Shown one piece after another: positions 44,987 to 54,631 of a stretch of 64,000 nucleotides of DNA. Numbering within the stretch: the first letter of the stretch is position 1; each line of letters begins with the position of its first letter. Position numbers and translations under genes: made by a program. The notes beneath the pieces are model-generated. The model was given only the letters and a program-made list of their open reading frames with translations. It ran no database searches and was not told the DNA's origin. Source of the stretch: Novosphingobium subterraneum (lineage in GTDB: Bacteria > Pseudomonadota > Alphaproteobacteria > Sphingomonadales > Sphingomonadaceae); assembly GCF_000807925.1 (NCBI RefSeq), contig NZ_JRVC01000005.1, forward strand, positions 164,051 through 228,050, written 5' to 3'.

Positions 44987-47827
44987 TCAAGGAACGGCTG
45001 CTCCGTCCGGCAGAACGAGCACCTGCACCGCTTTCTCCGGGGCGAGATAGCGCCGGGCGATCATTTGCAGATCTGTCGCGGTGAGCTTTTCCAACCGGGC
45101 GCGCGCCGCCTTGGCGCGAATGAGGCGCTCGGGCTGGGACTGGGCACGTTCGGCGAGCGCACTCCAGCCGCCGTTGGTCTTCAACGAATTGTCGATGCGT
45201 TCGAGCATGGGGGCCCGGGCGCGCTGCAGCACGTCTGCGTCGACCGGTGCGGCAATGAGGGAGCGCGCCGTTTCTTCCAATGCGGCGCGGGTGGCTGCGA
45301 CGTCGGCGAGGTCTACCGAAGCGTTCATCGTGAACGTGCCGTAGCCGGTCCAGACGCGGCTGAGGGCCGAGGACGCGCCGGGACTGTATGCCTTGCCGAG
45401 GTTCTCGCGCACCGTATCGAGCACTTCGATCCCGGCGACTTCGGCAAGCAGCGAGAGCGCCATCGCTTCATCCGGGTCCCGGTCGTCGCGGGTGGGCCAG
45501 GTGTAGCGGACCACGGCCTGATTGGCCTCGCCGGTGTGGCGGATGATCTGGAGACCGCGCCTGGACGTGAAACCCCGCTGGCGTTCGGCGGTGTAGGCGC
45601 GGAAATCGGGTTCCCGCTTGGGCAGGGCGCCGAAAGTGCGGGCAACGGCGTCGACCGCCGCTGCTTCGTCGATGTCGCCCACGATCGAGATCTCGATCGC
45701 ACCGCGGGAGAGCCGGTCGGATATTTCTTGCCTGAGCTTGCCATAGCCGAGCGCGGCGTAGGCCGATTGCGGTTGCAGCGTGAAGCGCGGGTCGTTGTCC
45801 GAAAGGATGCCGCCGATGGAGTTGGACAGGGCCGCGCCGGGGCTCGAGCGCAGGCGGGCGAAGAAGTTGGCGATGTTCTGGCGATACAGCACTTCGCCTT
45901 CGGGGCGGTAGCCGGGGTCGGTCAGCAGCGCGGCGAAGAGCTGCAGTTGCAGCGTCAGGTCGCGCGGGGTTGTGGTCGCATCGGCCGAGAAGGTATCGCC
46001 CGATGCGCTCAGGCCGAATGCGACCGAGCGCCCGGCGAGCAGGGTCTGGAGGTCGTCCTCGCTGTGCTTGCCGAGGCCTCCGCGGGCGAGGACGCCGGTC
46101 ATCTCGGTGGCGAGGGGATCTTGCCGGGTGTCGAGCATTTCGCCGCCGTCGAGATTGAGGCGGACGTCGATGCGGTCCTTGGCGAGGTCGGTGCGCTTGA
46201 GGTTGAGGCGGACGTTGTTGGCAAAGCGGATTTGGCGGATGCCGTAGAGCGGTTCGGTGGTGTCCGCCACGACGGTGCCGGCCGGGCCGAAGTCGGTGTA
46301 GGCGAAGGGGATCGGCGCGGGCACTTCGCCGGCCGGGGCCTTGGCGCGGGTGGCCTTGGCCCAGGTTTTGCGCAGTGCCTCCTCGCCACCCTTGGGCGCG
46401 GTGCGGCCCTGGAAGCGGAGCAGCGGGTCCTTGAGGGGGACGGCTTCTTCCTTCAGTGCGGCCATGACGGTCTTCGGGGTAATCGTCGGCGCGAACTGGT
46501 TGAACCGGGCGAGGCCGGATTGCGGCGTCGTCGGCACCTGATCATCGCGGATCAGGGCGAGCGCGGCGGCGACCAGCGTGCCGTGGCTGCGGGTGTCGGC
46601 CCCGGCGGCGGCGTTCTCCAGGCCGGTGCGGATGCTGGCGAGTTGCTCGTCGATCTCAGGCTTAGTGAAGCCGGTGGCGAGGGCGCGCGCGTAGACACCG
46701 GCTGCGGCGGCGAGGCCTCGCTGCCAGCCGCCGTCAACGGTGTCGACGATGACATTGGTGGTGCGGCCGATTTTGAACACCTCGCTTGTGCCGAAGCCCG
46801 CCCCTCGGAACGGCGGGTCGATGGCGCGGTTGAGGCGGGCGAGGCGGCGGTTGACGACGCCGTAGCCGATCTGGCGCAGCAGGTTGCGGCGGCGGTTGGC
46901 GATGGTGTCGGGCTCGTCGAGCCAGGCCCCGTGCCGCGATGCGGTGACGCGTTCGGACAGTGACGGATCGAGGTGGATGTCGACCCTGGCCTTCTGCTTC
47001 GGCTCGACCTTGCCCTGATCGGGGCGCGGGGTCTGCGCCTTGGCTTGCCAGTCGGCGAAGCGGGTGCGGATGGCCTGTTCGACCGCATCGGTATCGAAAT
47101 CGCCCACCACGATCAGCGTGGTCTTCGACGGGACGTATTCGCGCGCCCAGAAGGCCTTGAGCGCATCGGCGGTGGCAGCGTTCAGTGTTTCGACCGTGCC
47201 GATGGGCAGGCGCCTGGGGTAGGTCGCTGCGGGGTAGAAGAACGCGAGCTGGTCTTCGAGGTTGGTGCGGCTCCAGCCTTGCCCGTCACGCAGTTCTGAC
47301 AGGACGACGCCGCGTTCGCGCACAACGGCTTGCGGATCGAAGGTCAGCTCGCTGGCGATTTCTCGCATCAGCATCAGCGCGGTGTCGAGCAGCTTCGCAT
47401 CGTTGCGTGGCAGGTCGAGCATATAGAGCGTCTGTTCGAACGAGGTCTGGGCGTTGGTGTCTGCTCCGAAGGACAGGCCGTTGCGCTCGAGCAGCTTGAC
47501 CATCTCGCCTTCGGGCACGCGGGTCGAGCCGTTGAACGCCATATGCTCAACGAAATGGGCAAACCCGCGCTCGGTCTCGCGCTCGTCGAGCGAGCCGGTG
47601 GCAATGTCCATGCGCACCTGCGCGGTGCCGGCGGGCGTGGCGTTGCGGCGGATGATGAAGCGCATGCCGTTGGGCAACTGGCCGTAACGGTAGGCGGGAT
47701 CGGGCGGCAGGTCGCTCTGCTGGAAGGCCCAGGTCGGTTTTGGCGCGCTATCTACGCTTGCGGGTTGCGCGGCGCAGGCGGCGAGGGTGAGAGCTGCGGC
47801 GAGGGGAAGCAGGCGGTGGAGGAACAT
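44987..47827 (-). CDS. M16 family zinc peptidase lipoprotein (PqqL-like)
   Basis: 946 residues. N-terminal lipoprotein signal LPLAAALTLAACAAQ, then the M16 zinc motif HFVEHMAFNG (HxxEH) near residue 92 with the third Glu in VVLSELRDGQ about 76 residues later. Second, inactive half in the C-terminal part. Probably acts in the periplasm on peptides or small proteins. Followed by the TonB receptor operon on the same strand, 139 bp away. Confidence 0.93.
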   Translation of the reverse strand: MFLHRLLPLAAALTLAACAAQPASVDSAPKPTWAFQQSDLPPDPAYRYGQLPNGMRFIIRRNATPAGTAQVRMDIATGSLDERETERGFAHFVEHMAFNGSTRVPEGEMVKLLERNGLSFGADTNAQTSFEQTLYMLDLPRNDAKLLDTALMLMREIASELTFDPQAVVRERGVVLSELRDGQGWSRTNLEDQLAFFYPAATYPRRLPIGTVETLNAATADALKAFWAREYVPSKTTLIVVGDFDTDAVEQAIRTRFADWQAKAQTPRPDQGKVEPKQKARVDIHLDPSLSERVTASRHGAWLDEPDTIANRRRNLLRQIGYGVVNRRLARLNRAIDPPFRGAGFGTSEVFKIGRTTNVIVDTVDGGWQRGLAAAAGVYARALATGFTKPEIDEQLASIRTGLENAAAGADTRSHGTLVAAALALIRDDQVPTTPQSGLARFNQFAPTITPKTVMAALKEEAVPLKDPLLRFQGRTAPKGGEEALRKTWAKATRAKAPAGEVPAPIPFAYTDFGPAGTVVADTTEPLYGIRQIRFANNVRLNLKRTDLAKDRIDVRLNLDGGEMLDTRQDPLATEMTGVLARGGLGKHSEDDLQTLLAGRSVAFGLSASGDTFSADATTTPRDLTLQLQLFAALLTDPGYRPEGEVLYRQNIANFFARLRSSPGAALSNSIGGILSDNDPRFTLQPQSAYAALGYGKLRQEISDRLSRGAIEISIVGDIDEAAAVDAVARTFGALPKREPDFRAYTAERQRGFTSRRGLQIIRHTGEANQAVVRYTWPTRDDRDPDEAMALSLLAEVAGIEVLDTVRENLGKAYSPGASSALSRVWTGYGTFTMNASVDLADVAATRAALEETARSLIAAPVDADVLQRARAPMLERIDNSLKTNGGWSALAERAQSQPERLIRAKAARARLEKLTATDLQMIARRYLAPEKAVQVLVLPDGAAVP

Positions 47828-47896
47828 TGCCTAGCGATGTGCCCGGTTGGGCGCGGTGGCGCAATGGGCTGTTAGGGATAGGGAAGTGCCAGCATC

Positions 47897-47920
47897 CTTC
47901 GACGGGCTCAGGGCGAGCGG
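47897..47920. repeat. Single arm of the 55.2-kb repeat
   Basis: CTTCGACGGGCTCA at 47897-47910 matches CTTCGACAGGCTCA in the repeats at 55271-55284 and 55366-55379 with one mismatch, and shares the following (a/g)GGGCGAGCGG/GGACGAGCGG. Confidence 0.6.
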
Positions 47921-47940
47921 GATTGAGGTGGGACTGCACA

Positions 47941-47971
47941 AATAAAAACCCCCTCCGTTGCCGAAGGGGGT
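47941..47971 (-). terminator. Rho-independent terminator of purC
   Basis: On the minus strand ACCCCCTTCGG-CAAC-type stem (47948-47971, one mismatch) is followed by TTTTTATT (47941-47947). It is 28 bp after the purC stop. Confidence 0.8.
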
Positions 47972-47998
47972 CTTGAATGTCAGCGCAGGGCCTGAAGT

Positions 47999-48784
47999 TT
48001 ACTTCTTCCCGCGGAGCTTGCGGTGGGCGCCGAGGTCGAAGACTTCGCTTGGGCCGCCGTCGTTCTCGAGCAGGCCGAGGCGGCGGGCGACTTCCTGGTA
48101 GGCTTCCTCTTCGCCGCCGAGGTCGCGGCGGAAGCGGTCCTTGTCGAGCTTTTCGCCGGTGGTCATGTCCCAGAGGCGACAACCGTCGGGGCTGATTTCG
48201 TCAGCGAGGATCACGCGGCTGTAGTCGCCGTCCCAGATGCGGCCGAATTCGAGCTTGAAATCGACGAGGCTGATGTTGATCGCCGCGAACATGCCGCAGA
48301 GGAAATCGTTCACGCGGATGGCCATCGAGGAGATGTCCTGCATTTCCTCGTTCGATGCCCAGCCGAAGCAGGCGATGTGCTCTTCGGCGATCATCGGATC
48401 GCCCAGCGCATCGTCCTTGTAGTAGTATTCGATCAGGGTATGCGGCAGCGGTTCACCCTCTTCGATGCCGAGACGCTTTGAGATCGAGCCCGCGGCGATA
48501 TTGCGCACGACCACTTCGATCGGGATGATCTCTGCCTGGCGCACGAGCTGTTCGCGCATGTTCAGGCGGCGGATGAAGTGGGTGGGAATGCCGATGTGGG
48601 CGAGGCGCGTGAACACGTACTCGCTGATGCGGTTGTTGATCACGCCCTTGCCGTTGATCGTGCCGCGCTTCTGCGCGTTGAAGGCGGTGGCATCATCCTT
48701 GAAGTACTGGATGATCGTGCCCGGTTCGGGGCCTTCGTAAAGGATCTTGGCCTTGCCTTCGTAGATCTGGCGGCGACGGGACAT
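47999..48784 (-). CDS. purC: Phosphoribosylaminoimidazole-succinocarboxamide synthase
   Basis: 261 residues from the ATG at 48784 ([18 protein letters not shown]). SAICAR synthetase motifs: [17 protein letters not shown] near 95 and [14 protein letters not shown] near 170. Catalyses the ATP-dependent addition of aspartate to CAIR. The 5' leader carries two strong hairpins. purS/purQ lie 7.5 kb further downstream on the same strand. Confidence 0.96.
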   Translation of the reverse strand: MSRRRQIYEGKAKILYEGPEPGTIIQYFKDDATAFNAQKRGTINGKGVINNRISEYVFTRLAHIGIPTHFIRRLNMREQLVRQAEIIPIEVVVRNIAAGSISKRLGIEEGEPLPHTLIEYYYKDDALGDPMIAEEHIACFGWASNEEMQDISSMAIRVNDFLCGMFAAINISLVDFKLEFGRIWDGDYSRVILADEISPDGCRLWDMTTGEKLDKDRFRRDLGGEEEAYQEVARRLGLLENDGGPSEVFDLGAHRKLRGKK

Positions 48785-48805
48785 GATAACGTCTTCCTGC
48801 ACGGC

Positions 48806-48878
48806 GCCGGGCAGCGGCCCGGCCAGAATACAAAACCCCGGCATCGCGTTGGAGGCGAATCCATCGCAAGCGCCGGGG
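48806..48878 (-). terminator. Leader hairpins upstream of purC, one terminator-like
   Basis: On the minus strand CCCCGGC (48872-48878) pairs with GCCGGGG (48836-48842); the interior pairs again (GCGATGGA with TCCAACGC, one mismatch), and the stem is followed by TTTTGTATT. A second hairpin, GCCGGGC with GCCCGGC, lies at about 48806-48823, just before the purC ribosome site. This looks like an attenuator or a small RNA terminator; nothing on the minus strand lies upstream that would otherwise need it. Confidence 0.6.
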
Positions 48879-49011
48879 CGTTCTTGCCGCCCATAGGCGA
48901 ACACGCGCCAAAGTGCAATTCCGCGCACCCGTGCAATGGTGCCTTGCAGGGCGGAGCGCTGGAATGGTGCGACGGGGGGCGCTAGACCGGAGGGTGAAGG
49001 AGATTTTGCCG

Positions 49012-49434
49012 ATGACAAGCCCTGCCGCCCGTACTGACGCGATTGCCCTGCTGGCCCGCTATTACGCCGCGTTCAATGCCGGCCACTGGGAGGGGATGCT
49101 CGAATGCCTGAGCGATGACGTGGCACACGATATCAACCAGGGCGAGCGGGTTGTCGGGAAGGCGGCGTTTGCCGAATTCCTGAGGCACATGGAGCGCTGC
49201 TACAAGGAGCGGCTGGAAGACATCGTGCTGATGGCCAGCGAGGACGGCACGCGGGCGGCTGCGGAGTTCGTGGTGCACGGGCAATATCTGGCGACCGACG
49301 AAGGACTGCCTGAGGCCAACGGGCAGACCTATGTGCTGCCGGCCGGGGCGTTCCTCGCGATCGAGGGCGGCAAGATCACGCGGCTGACCATGTACTACAA
49401 CCTTGGCGACTGGACGAAGCAGGTCGTCGGGTAA
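49012..49434 (+). CDS. SnoaL/ketosteroid isomerase-like protein
   Basis: 140 residues from the ATG at 49012 (AAGGAG upstream). NTF2-like fold: [41 protein letters not shown]. First gene of a six-gene operon. Function unknown; such proteins are often isomerases or binding proteins. Stop overlaps the next start (TAATG). Confidence 0.85.
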   Translation: MTSPAARTDAIALLARYYAAFNAGHWEGMLECLSDDVAHDINQGERVVGKAAFAEFLRHMERCYKERLEDIVLMASEDGTRAAAEFVVHGQYLATDEGLPEANGQTYVLPAGAFLAIEGGKITRLTMYYNLGDWTKQVVG

Positions 49435-50021
49435 TGGGGATCGAGGTTCGGCCGCTGACCGGAAACGAGATCGCGGCGGCGCTGGATGATCTGGCCGCCT
49501 TGAGGATCACGGTCTTTGCGGCCTATCCCTATCTCTATGATGGCGATGCGGCCTATGAAGCGGACTATCTGACCGAATATGCCGCTGCGCCTGATGCGGT
49601 GCTGGTGGCAGCGTTCGATGGGGCGCGGATAGTCGGCGCGGCCACGGCGGCGCCGATGATGCACCAAAAGGCGGAGTTTCGCAGACCCTTCGAGGCACGG
49701 GGAATCGAGGTGGCGCGGCTGTTCTATTTCGGCGAAAGCGTGCTGCTGCCGGAGTATCGCGGGCACGGGATCGGGCATGCGTTCTTCGACCAGCGCGAGG
49801 CGCAGGCGGTGCGCTGTGGTGCCAATGCCGCGTGCTTTGCTGCCGTGGTGCGGGCTGACGACCATCCGGCCAAGCCGCAAGACTATTCGCCCCTCGATGC
49901 CTTCTGGGCGCGGCGCGGCTATGCCGTGGTTCCGGACCTGACCACCGAGCTTGCGTGGAAGGAGCATGGCGACGAGGCCGAGCGGGTCAACCTCATGCAA
50001 TATTGGATGCGCCAATGGTAA
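49434..50021 (+). CDS. GNAT-family N-acetyltransferase
   Basis: 195 residues. Acetyl-CoA site in ESVLLPEYRGHGIGHAFFDQREAQA (Q/R-G-x-G). The C-terminal WARRGYAVVPDL is usual. Coupled to its neighbours: starts on the previous stop and overlaps the next gene by 7 bp. Confidence 0.85.
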   Translation: MGIEVRPLTGNEIAAALDDLAALRITVFAAYPYLYDGDAAYEADYLTEYAAAPDAVLVAAFDGARIVGAATAAPMMHQKAEFRRPFEARGIEVARLFYFGESVLLPEYRGHGIGHAFFDQREAQAVRCGANAACFAAVVRADDHPAKPQDYSPLDAFWARRGYAVVPDLTTELAWKEHGDEAERVNLMQYWMRQW

Positions 50022-50911
50022 GCTTCACCGTCGCCGCTGCGCAGTATCCGATTGACCGGTTGGACAGCTGGGAGGCGTATGAGGCCAAGCTGACGCGGTG
50101 GGTGGAACAGGCCGCAGCGCAGGGTGCCAAGCTCGCCGTGTTTCCCGAATACGGGGCGATGGAACTGGCGAGCCTTGATCCGGCGACGATGGGCGATCTG
50201 GCGGGGTCGATCGAGACGGTTTCGGCGCTGCTGCCGCGTGTCGATGCACTGCATGGCCAACTTGCGTCGCGAACCGGCCTACATATTCTGGCAGCCTCGG
50301 CACCGCGCAAGGATGCGGACGGGCGCTTTCGCAATGCCGCGCGGCTGTTTGCGCCGAATGGCAAGTCCTCGGTTCAGGACAAGCTGGTGATGACCCGGTT
50401 CGAGCGGGAGCAGTGGGACATAGCCGCCGGTGCCACGTTGCGGGTGTTCGATACGGCGCTGGGAAGGCTGGCGGTTTCGATCTGCTATGACAGCGAGTTT
50501 CCGTTGTTGGCGCGGGCCTGCGTGGAAGCAGGGGCAGAAGTGCTGCTGGTGCCTTCGTGCACGGATACGCTGCATGGCTACTGGCGCGTGCGGATCGGGG
50601 CGCAGGCGCGCGCGCTGGAGGGGCAGTGCTATGCGGTGCACTCGCCGACGGTGGGAGAGGCGGCGTGGTCTCCGGCGGTGGACGAGAACCGGGGGGCGGC
50701 GGCGGTCTATGGGCCGCCGGATCGCGGGATGCCTGAGGATGGCGTGCTGGCGGTAGGCGTCGAAGGCGCGGCGCAGTGGGTCTTTGCCGAGGTCGATACC
50801 GCGAAGGTTGCAGAGCTGCGCGCCGATGGCGGCGTGCTCAATGCGCGGCATTGGTCGGAGCAGCCGGGGGCGGTGGCCTTGCCGCCGGTGGAGGTCGTGG
50901 ACTTGCGCTAG
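50015..50911 (+). CDS. Carbon-nitrogen hydrolase (nitrilase superfamily)
   Basis: 298 residues from the ATG at 50015. The catalytic triad is visible: Glu in FPEYGAMEL, Lys in DKLVMTRFE and Cys in ICYDSEFPLLA. Hydrolyses amides or nitriles; the substrate is not identified. Confidence 0.9.
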   Translation: MVSFTVAAAQYPIDRLDSWEAYEAKLTRWVEQAAAQGAKLAVFPEYGAMELASLDPATMGDLAGSIETVSALLPRVDALHGQLASRTGLHILAASAPRKDADGRFRNAARLFAPNGKSSVQDKLVMTRFEREQWDIAAGATLRVFDTALGRLAVSICYDSEFPLLARACVEAGAEVLLVPSCTDTLHGYWRVRIGAQARALEGQCYAVHSPTVGEAAWSPAVDENRGAAAVYGPPDRGMPEDGVLAVGVEGAAQWVFAEVDTAKVAELRADGGVLNARHWSEQPGAVALPPVEVVDLR

Positions 50912-50956
50912 GCCTGCGGCTATCACGCGGATTCGTTACGAGGGAAACCATCCGCA

Positions 50957-53161
50957 ATGTCGCTTGATGCCGCCGAGCAGGTCCACCGGCAGTTCCTTGA
51001 TGCGCTGGAGAACGGCACGGCGCGCAGGCGCTCGAACCTCGGACTGAAGGATGTGGGGCTGGAGCCCGAGAGTGCGGCGGCGCTGTTCCGGTCGCAGGCG
51101 CTGTCGCGCCAGCTCGACAGGATGAGCCGCAAGCTGCAGGCGCGGGGCGAGGGGTTCTATACGATCGGCTCCTCGGGCCACGAGGGCAATGCGGTGCTGG
51201 CCGAAGTGCTGCGCATCGACGACATGGCGTTCCTTCATTATCGCGACGCTGCGTTCCAGATCCACCGCGCCCACCGCGTGCCGGGCGAGAACCCGGCGTG
51301 GGACATGCTGCTGAGCTTTGCCGCGAGTGCCGAGGACCCGATCTCCGGCGGGCGGCACAAGGTGCTGGGATCGAAGCGCCTGTTCATCCCGCCGCAGACT
51401 TCGACCATTGCCAGCCATTTGCCCAAGGCGGTGGGAGCCGCGTTCTCCATCGGCATCGCGCGGCGCATGGGCTGGAGCGATACGGTTCTGTCGAAGGACG
51501 GCGTGGTGTTGTGCAGCTTTGGCGATGCCAGCGCCAATCATTCGACCGCGCTGGGCGCGATCAATACCGCGTGCTGGGCGGCATTCCAGGGTACGCCCAT
51601 GCCGATCATCTTCCTGTGCGAAGACAATGGCATCGGCATTTCCACGCGGACGCCGCCGGGGTGGATCGAGGCGAACTTCTCGGGGCGGGCAGGGCTGCAC
51701 TACATCGGGTGTGATGGCTCGGACCTTGTCGATACGATGCGTGCGGCGCGCGAGGCCGAACAGATGGCGCGGCGGCAGAGGAAGCCGGTGTTCCTGCACA
51801 TGAAGACGGTGCGGCTTTACGGCCATGCCGGGAACGACGTGCAGCTTTCCTATCGCACGAAGGAAGAAGTGCGGGCCGAGGAAGAGCGCGATCCGCTGCT
51901 GGCGAGCGCGGCGCTGCTCATCGAGGAAGGCGTGATGACCGCGCCAGAGGTCCGCGCGGTCTATGACGAGATCGAGGCGACGCTGGAGCGGCAGGTGGAG
52001 CTGGCGATCCGGCGGCCCAAGCTGCCGGATGCGGCGGCGGTGATGGCCAGCATCGTGCCGCCGAAGCGCGAAGGTGTGGAGAGGCCGCTGGCCCCGCCGC
52101 AGGACCGTGCTGCGCTTTTTGCCGACGATGCCGCCGCGATGGACAAGCCGCAGCATATGGCAAAGCTGATCAGCTGGGCGATGGCGGACCTGCTGTTGCA
52201 GTATCCCAACGCCATCGTCTGCGGAGAGGATGTGGGGCCGAAGGGCGGGGTCTATGCCGCCACGCAGAAGCTGCATGCGCGGTTCGGCTCGGCGCGGGTG
52301 ATCAATACCTTGCTGGATGAGCAGGCGATCCTCGGGCTGGCGATTGGCGCGGCGCATAATGGTCTGCTGCCGATGCCGGAGATCCAGTTCCTCGCCTATG
52401 TCCACAATGCCGAGGACCAGATCCGGGGCGAGGCGGCGACGCTGTCATTCTTCTCGAACGGGCAGTACACCAACCCGATGGTCGTGCGGATCGCCGGGCT
52501 GCCATACCAGAAGGGCTTTGGCGGGCACTTCCACAACGACAATTCGCTGGCTGTCTTCCGCGACATTCCGGGGGTGGTGCTGGCGGTGCCGTCCAATGGG
52601 CGCGATGCGGTGGCAATGCTGCGCGAATGCGTGCGGCTGGCGCACGAGGAAGGTCGCGTCGTCGTCTTCGTGGAGCCGATCGCGCTCTACATGACGCGGG
52701 ACTTGCACGAGCCGGGGGATGGCTTGTGGGCGAGCGTCTATCAGCCGCCGGGTGAGGGCGCGATTGCCTTCGGGCAGATCGGTGTTGCGGGCGAGGACAC
52801 CGATCTTGCCATCGTGACTTACGGCAACGGATTCTATCTTTCGCTGCAGGCGCGCAAGTTGCTGGCCGAGCAGGGCGTGGACGTGCGCGTGATCGACTTG
52901 CGCTGGTTGGGGCCGGTGAACGAAGATGCCGTGATCGAGGCTGTTGCGCCGTGTTCGCGCGTGCTGGTGGTGGACGAATGCCGCATCACCGGTGGGCAGA
53001 ACGAGGCGCTGATGGCGCTTCTGGCCGAGCGCGCGCCGGGCAAGGCAATTGCACGCATGGCGGCGACGGACAGCTTCATCCCGCTGGCGCGCGCGGCGAC
53101 GCATACCCTGCCGAGCCGGGACGGGATCGTGGCCAAGGTGCTGGAGATGGTGCGTGGCTAA
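50957..53161 (+). CDS. 2-oxoacid dehydrogenase E1, fused alpha and beta subunits
   Basis: 734 residues. The first half (1-350) is the alpha subunit with the TPP motif GDASANHS...CEDNGIGIS; the second half (about 385-734) is the beta subunit (GEDVGPKGGVYAATQKL, RVINTLLDEQAILGLAIG, VVDECRITGGQNEAL). Decarboxylates a branched-chain or similar 2-oxo acid. No E2 or E3 lies nearby. Ends with an 8-bp overlap with the acyltransferase gene. Confidence 0.9.
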   Translation: MSLDAAEQVHRQFLDALENGTARRRSNLGLKDVGLEPESAAALFRSQALSRQLDRMSRKLQARGEGFYTIGSSGHEGNAVLAEVLRIDDMAFLHYRDAAFQIHRAHRVPGENPAWDMLLSFAASAEDPISGGRHKVLGSKRLFIPPQTSTIASHLPKAVGAAFSIGIARRMGWSDTVLSKDGVVLCSFGDASANHSTALGAINTACWAAFQGTPMPIIFLCEDNGIGISTRTPPGWIEANFSGRAGLHYIGCDGSDLVDTMRAAREAEQMARRQRKPVFLHMKTVRLYGHAGNDVQLSYRTKEEVRAEEERDPLLASAALLIEEGVMTAPEVRAVYDEIEATLERQVELAIRRPKLPDAAAVMASIVPPKREGVERPLAPPQDRAALFADDAAAMDKPQHMAKLISWAMADLLLQYPNAIVCGEDVGPKGGVYAATQKLHARFGSARVINTLLDEQAILGLAIGAAHNGLLPMPEIQFLAYVHNAEDQIRGEAATLSFFSNGQYTNPMVVRIAGLPYQKGFGGHFHNDNSLAVFRDIPGVVLAVPSNGRDAVAMLRECVRLAHEEGRVVVFVEPIALYMTRDLHEPGDGLWASVYQPPGEGAIAFGQIGVAGEDTDLAIVTYGNGFYLSLQARKLLAEQGVDVRVIDLRWLGPVNEDAVIEAVAPCSRVLVVDECRITGGQNEALMALLAERAPGKAIARMAATDSFIPLARAATHTLPSRDGIVAKVLEMVRG

Positions 53162-54167
53162 GGAAACCGTCCTTGTCGTCTGCCCCGGGCGTGGCACCTA
53201 CAATGCCCCGGAACTGGGCTATCTGGGGCGGCATCATGCCGGGTCGGAGTGGTTGGCGCGGTTCGATGCGATGCGGGGCGAGGCGGGCAAGGAGACCTTG
53301 TCGGCACTGGATGGGGCGGCGAAGTTCACGCCTGCGCACTTGCGGGGGGACAATGCGGCGCCGCTGATCCACGCCTGTGCCTGGCTGGATTTTCTCGAGA
53401 TCGACCGCGAGCGGTTCGAGATTGTCGCGGTGACCGGCAATTCGATGGGCTGGTACACGGCGCTGGCCTGTGCCGGGGCGGTTTCGCCCGAGCATGGCTT
53501 TGCCATTGCCGATGGCATGGGGATCAATTCGCAGCGCCATGAGCCGGGTGGACAGTCGGTGCTGGTGCTGGCGGGGGAGGATTGGACGGTCGATCCTGCA
53601 CTGCAGGCCGAGGTTGAAGCGGCAATGGCGCGGCACGGCGTGCTGCCCTCGATCCGGCTGGGGGGAATGCTGGTTGTCGCGGGGCCGGTTGCGGCGCTCG
53701 ATGCGTTCGAGAAGGACTTGCCGCCACTTTCGCGCCCGCCGATGCGGCTCGCTGGGCATGGGCCGTTCCACACGCCGCTAATGCAGCAGAGCAGCGATGC
53801 GGCGCGGGCGCAGTTTCCGGCGGACTGGTTCGATCAGCCGCAGGTGCCGCTGATCGACGGGCGAGGGAAGGTGTGGCGGCGGTTCGAAAGCGACCGTGAG
53901 GCGCTGTGGGACTATACTTTCGGGCACCAGATCCTGGCCCCCTACGACTTCACCGCCGCGATGACCGTGGGCATCCGTGAGTTCGCGCCGGATCGCGTGG
54001 TCTTGCTCGGGCCTGGCGACACGCTGGGCGGGGCTATCGGGCAGGTGCTGATTGCTCGAAAATGGATGGACATCGCGTCACGAAGCATGTTCACTGCGCG
54101 GCAGGGAGAGGATCCGTTCCTGATTGGCCTGGGGAGACCCAGCCAGCGGAGTATCGTGATCCCGTGA
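53154..54167 (+). CDS. FabD-like acyltransferase with altered carboxylate site
   Basis: 337 residues from a GTG at 53154 that overlaps the E1 stop. Malonyl transferase fold: active Ser in VTGNSMGWYTALACAGAVS (GxSxG) and His in GHGPFHTPLMQQ. The Arg that binds the malonyl carboxylate in FabD (RGxxM) appears replaced: the segment reads IADGMGINSQ. It may therefore use a plain acyl-CoA. Its 3' end overlaps the phosphatase gene. The pairing with an E1 suggests handling of an acyl product of that enzyme; this is inference. Confidence 0.8.
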   Translation: MAKETVLVVCPGRGTYNAPELGYLGRHHAGSEWLARFDAMRGEAGKETLSALDGAAKFTPAHLRGDNAAPLIHACAWLDFLEIDRERFEIVAVTGNSMGWYTALACAGAVSPEHGFAIADGMGINSQRHEPGGQSVLVLAGEDWTVDPALQAEVEAAMARHGVLPSIRLGGMLVVAGPVAALDAFEKDLPPLSRPPMRLAGHGPFHTPLMQQSSDAARAQFPADWFDQPQVPLIDGRGKVWRRFESDREALWDYTFGHQILAPYDFTAAMTVGIREFAPDRVVLLGPGDTLGGAIGQVLIARKWMDIASRSMFTARQGEDPFLIGLGRPSQRSIVIP

Positions 54168-54628
54168 GCCAACCGTCAATACTGTTCGTCTGCCTTGGAA
54201 ACATCTGCCGCTCGCCTCTCGCCGAGGCGGCCTTGCGCGCGCAATCGGTGGCAGCGGGCGTGGCGATGACCATCGATTCCGCGGGGACCGGTGACTGGCA
54301 TGTCGGCCGACCGCCCGATCCCCGGGCGCAGGAAACCGCGCGGAAGCACGGCCTCGATATCTCAAGCTACCGCGCACGGCAGGTCACGACGGAAGACTTC
54401 CACCGCTTCGGTCACATCTTCGCGCTCGACCAGCAGAACCTCAAGGACCTGCGCCGGATCGAGCCTTCGCGCCACATTGCCGAAGTCGGGCTGTTGATGG
54501 ATTTGGTGCCTGGCCGCAAGGGTACGGCGGTGATCGATCCCTACTATGGCGACGAGGACGATTTCGAGCAGGCCTGGGCCGACGTCAGCGCAGCGGCGGA
54601 GCGGCTGGTGAAGCGCTACTTGCGCTGA
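54164..54628 (+). CDS. Low molecular weight protein tyrosine phosphatase
   Basis: 154 residues from a GTG overlapping the acyltransferase stop. The active loop CLGNICRSP (CxxxxxR) is at the N-terminus and the general acid in DPYYGDEDDFEQ near the end. Likely dephosphorylates protein tyrosine or acts on another small phosphate. Confidence 0.93.
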   Translation: MSQPSILFVCLGNICRSPLAEAALRAQSVAAGVAMTIDSAGTGDWHVGRPPDPRAQETARKHGLDISSYRARQVTTEDFHRFGHIFALDQQNLKDLRRIEPSRHIAEVGLLMDLVPGRKGTAVIDPYYGDEDDFEQAWADVSAAAERLVKRYLR

Positions 54629-54631
54629 GAA

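Noticed and set aside
45065..46963. 632-codon open frame on the plus strand
   Set aside because: Antisense to the M16 peptidase gene; Gly/Ala/Arg/Val-rich translation typical of a shadow frame.
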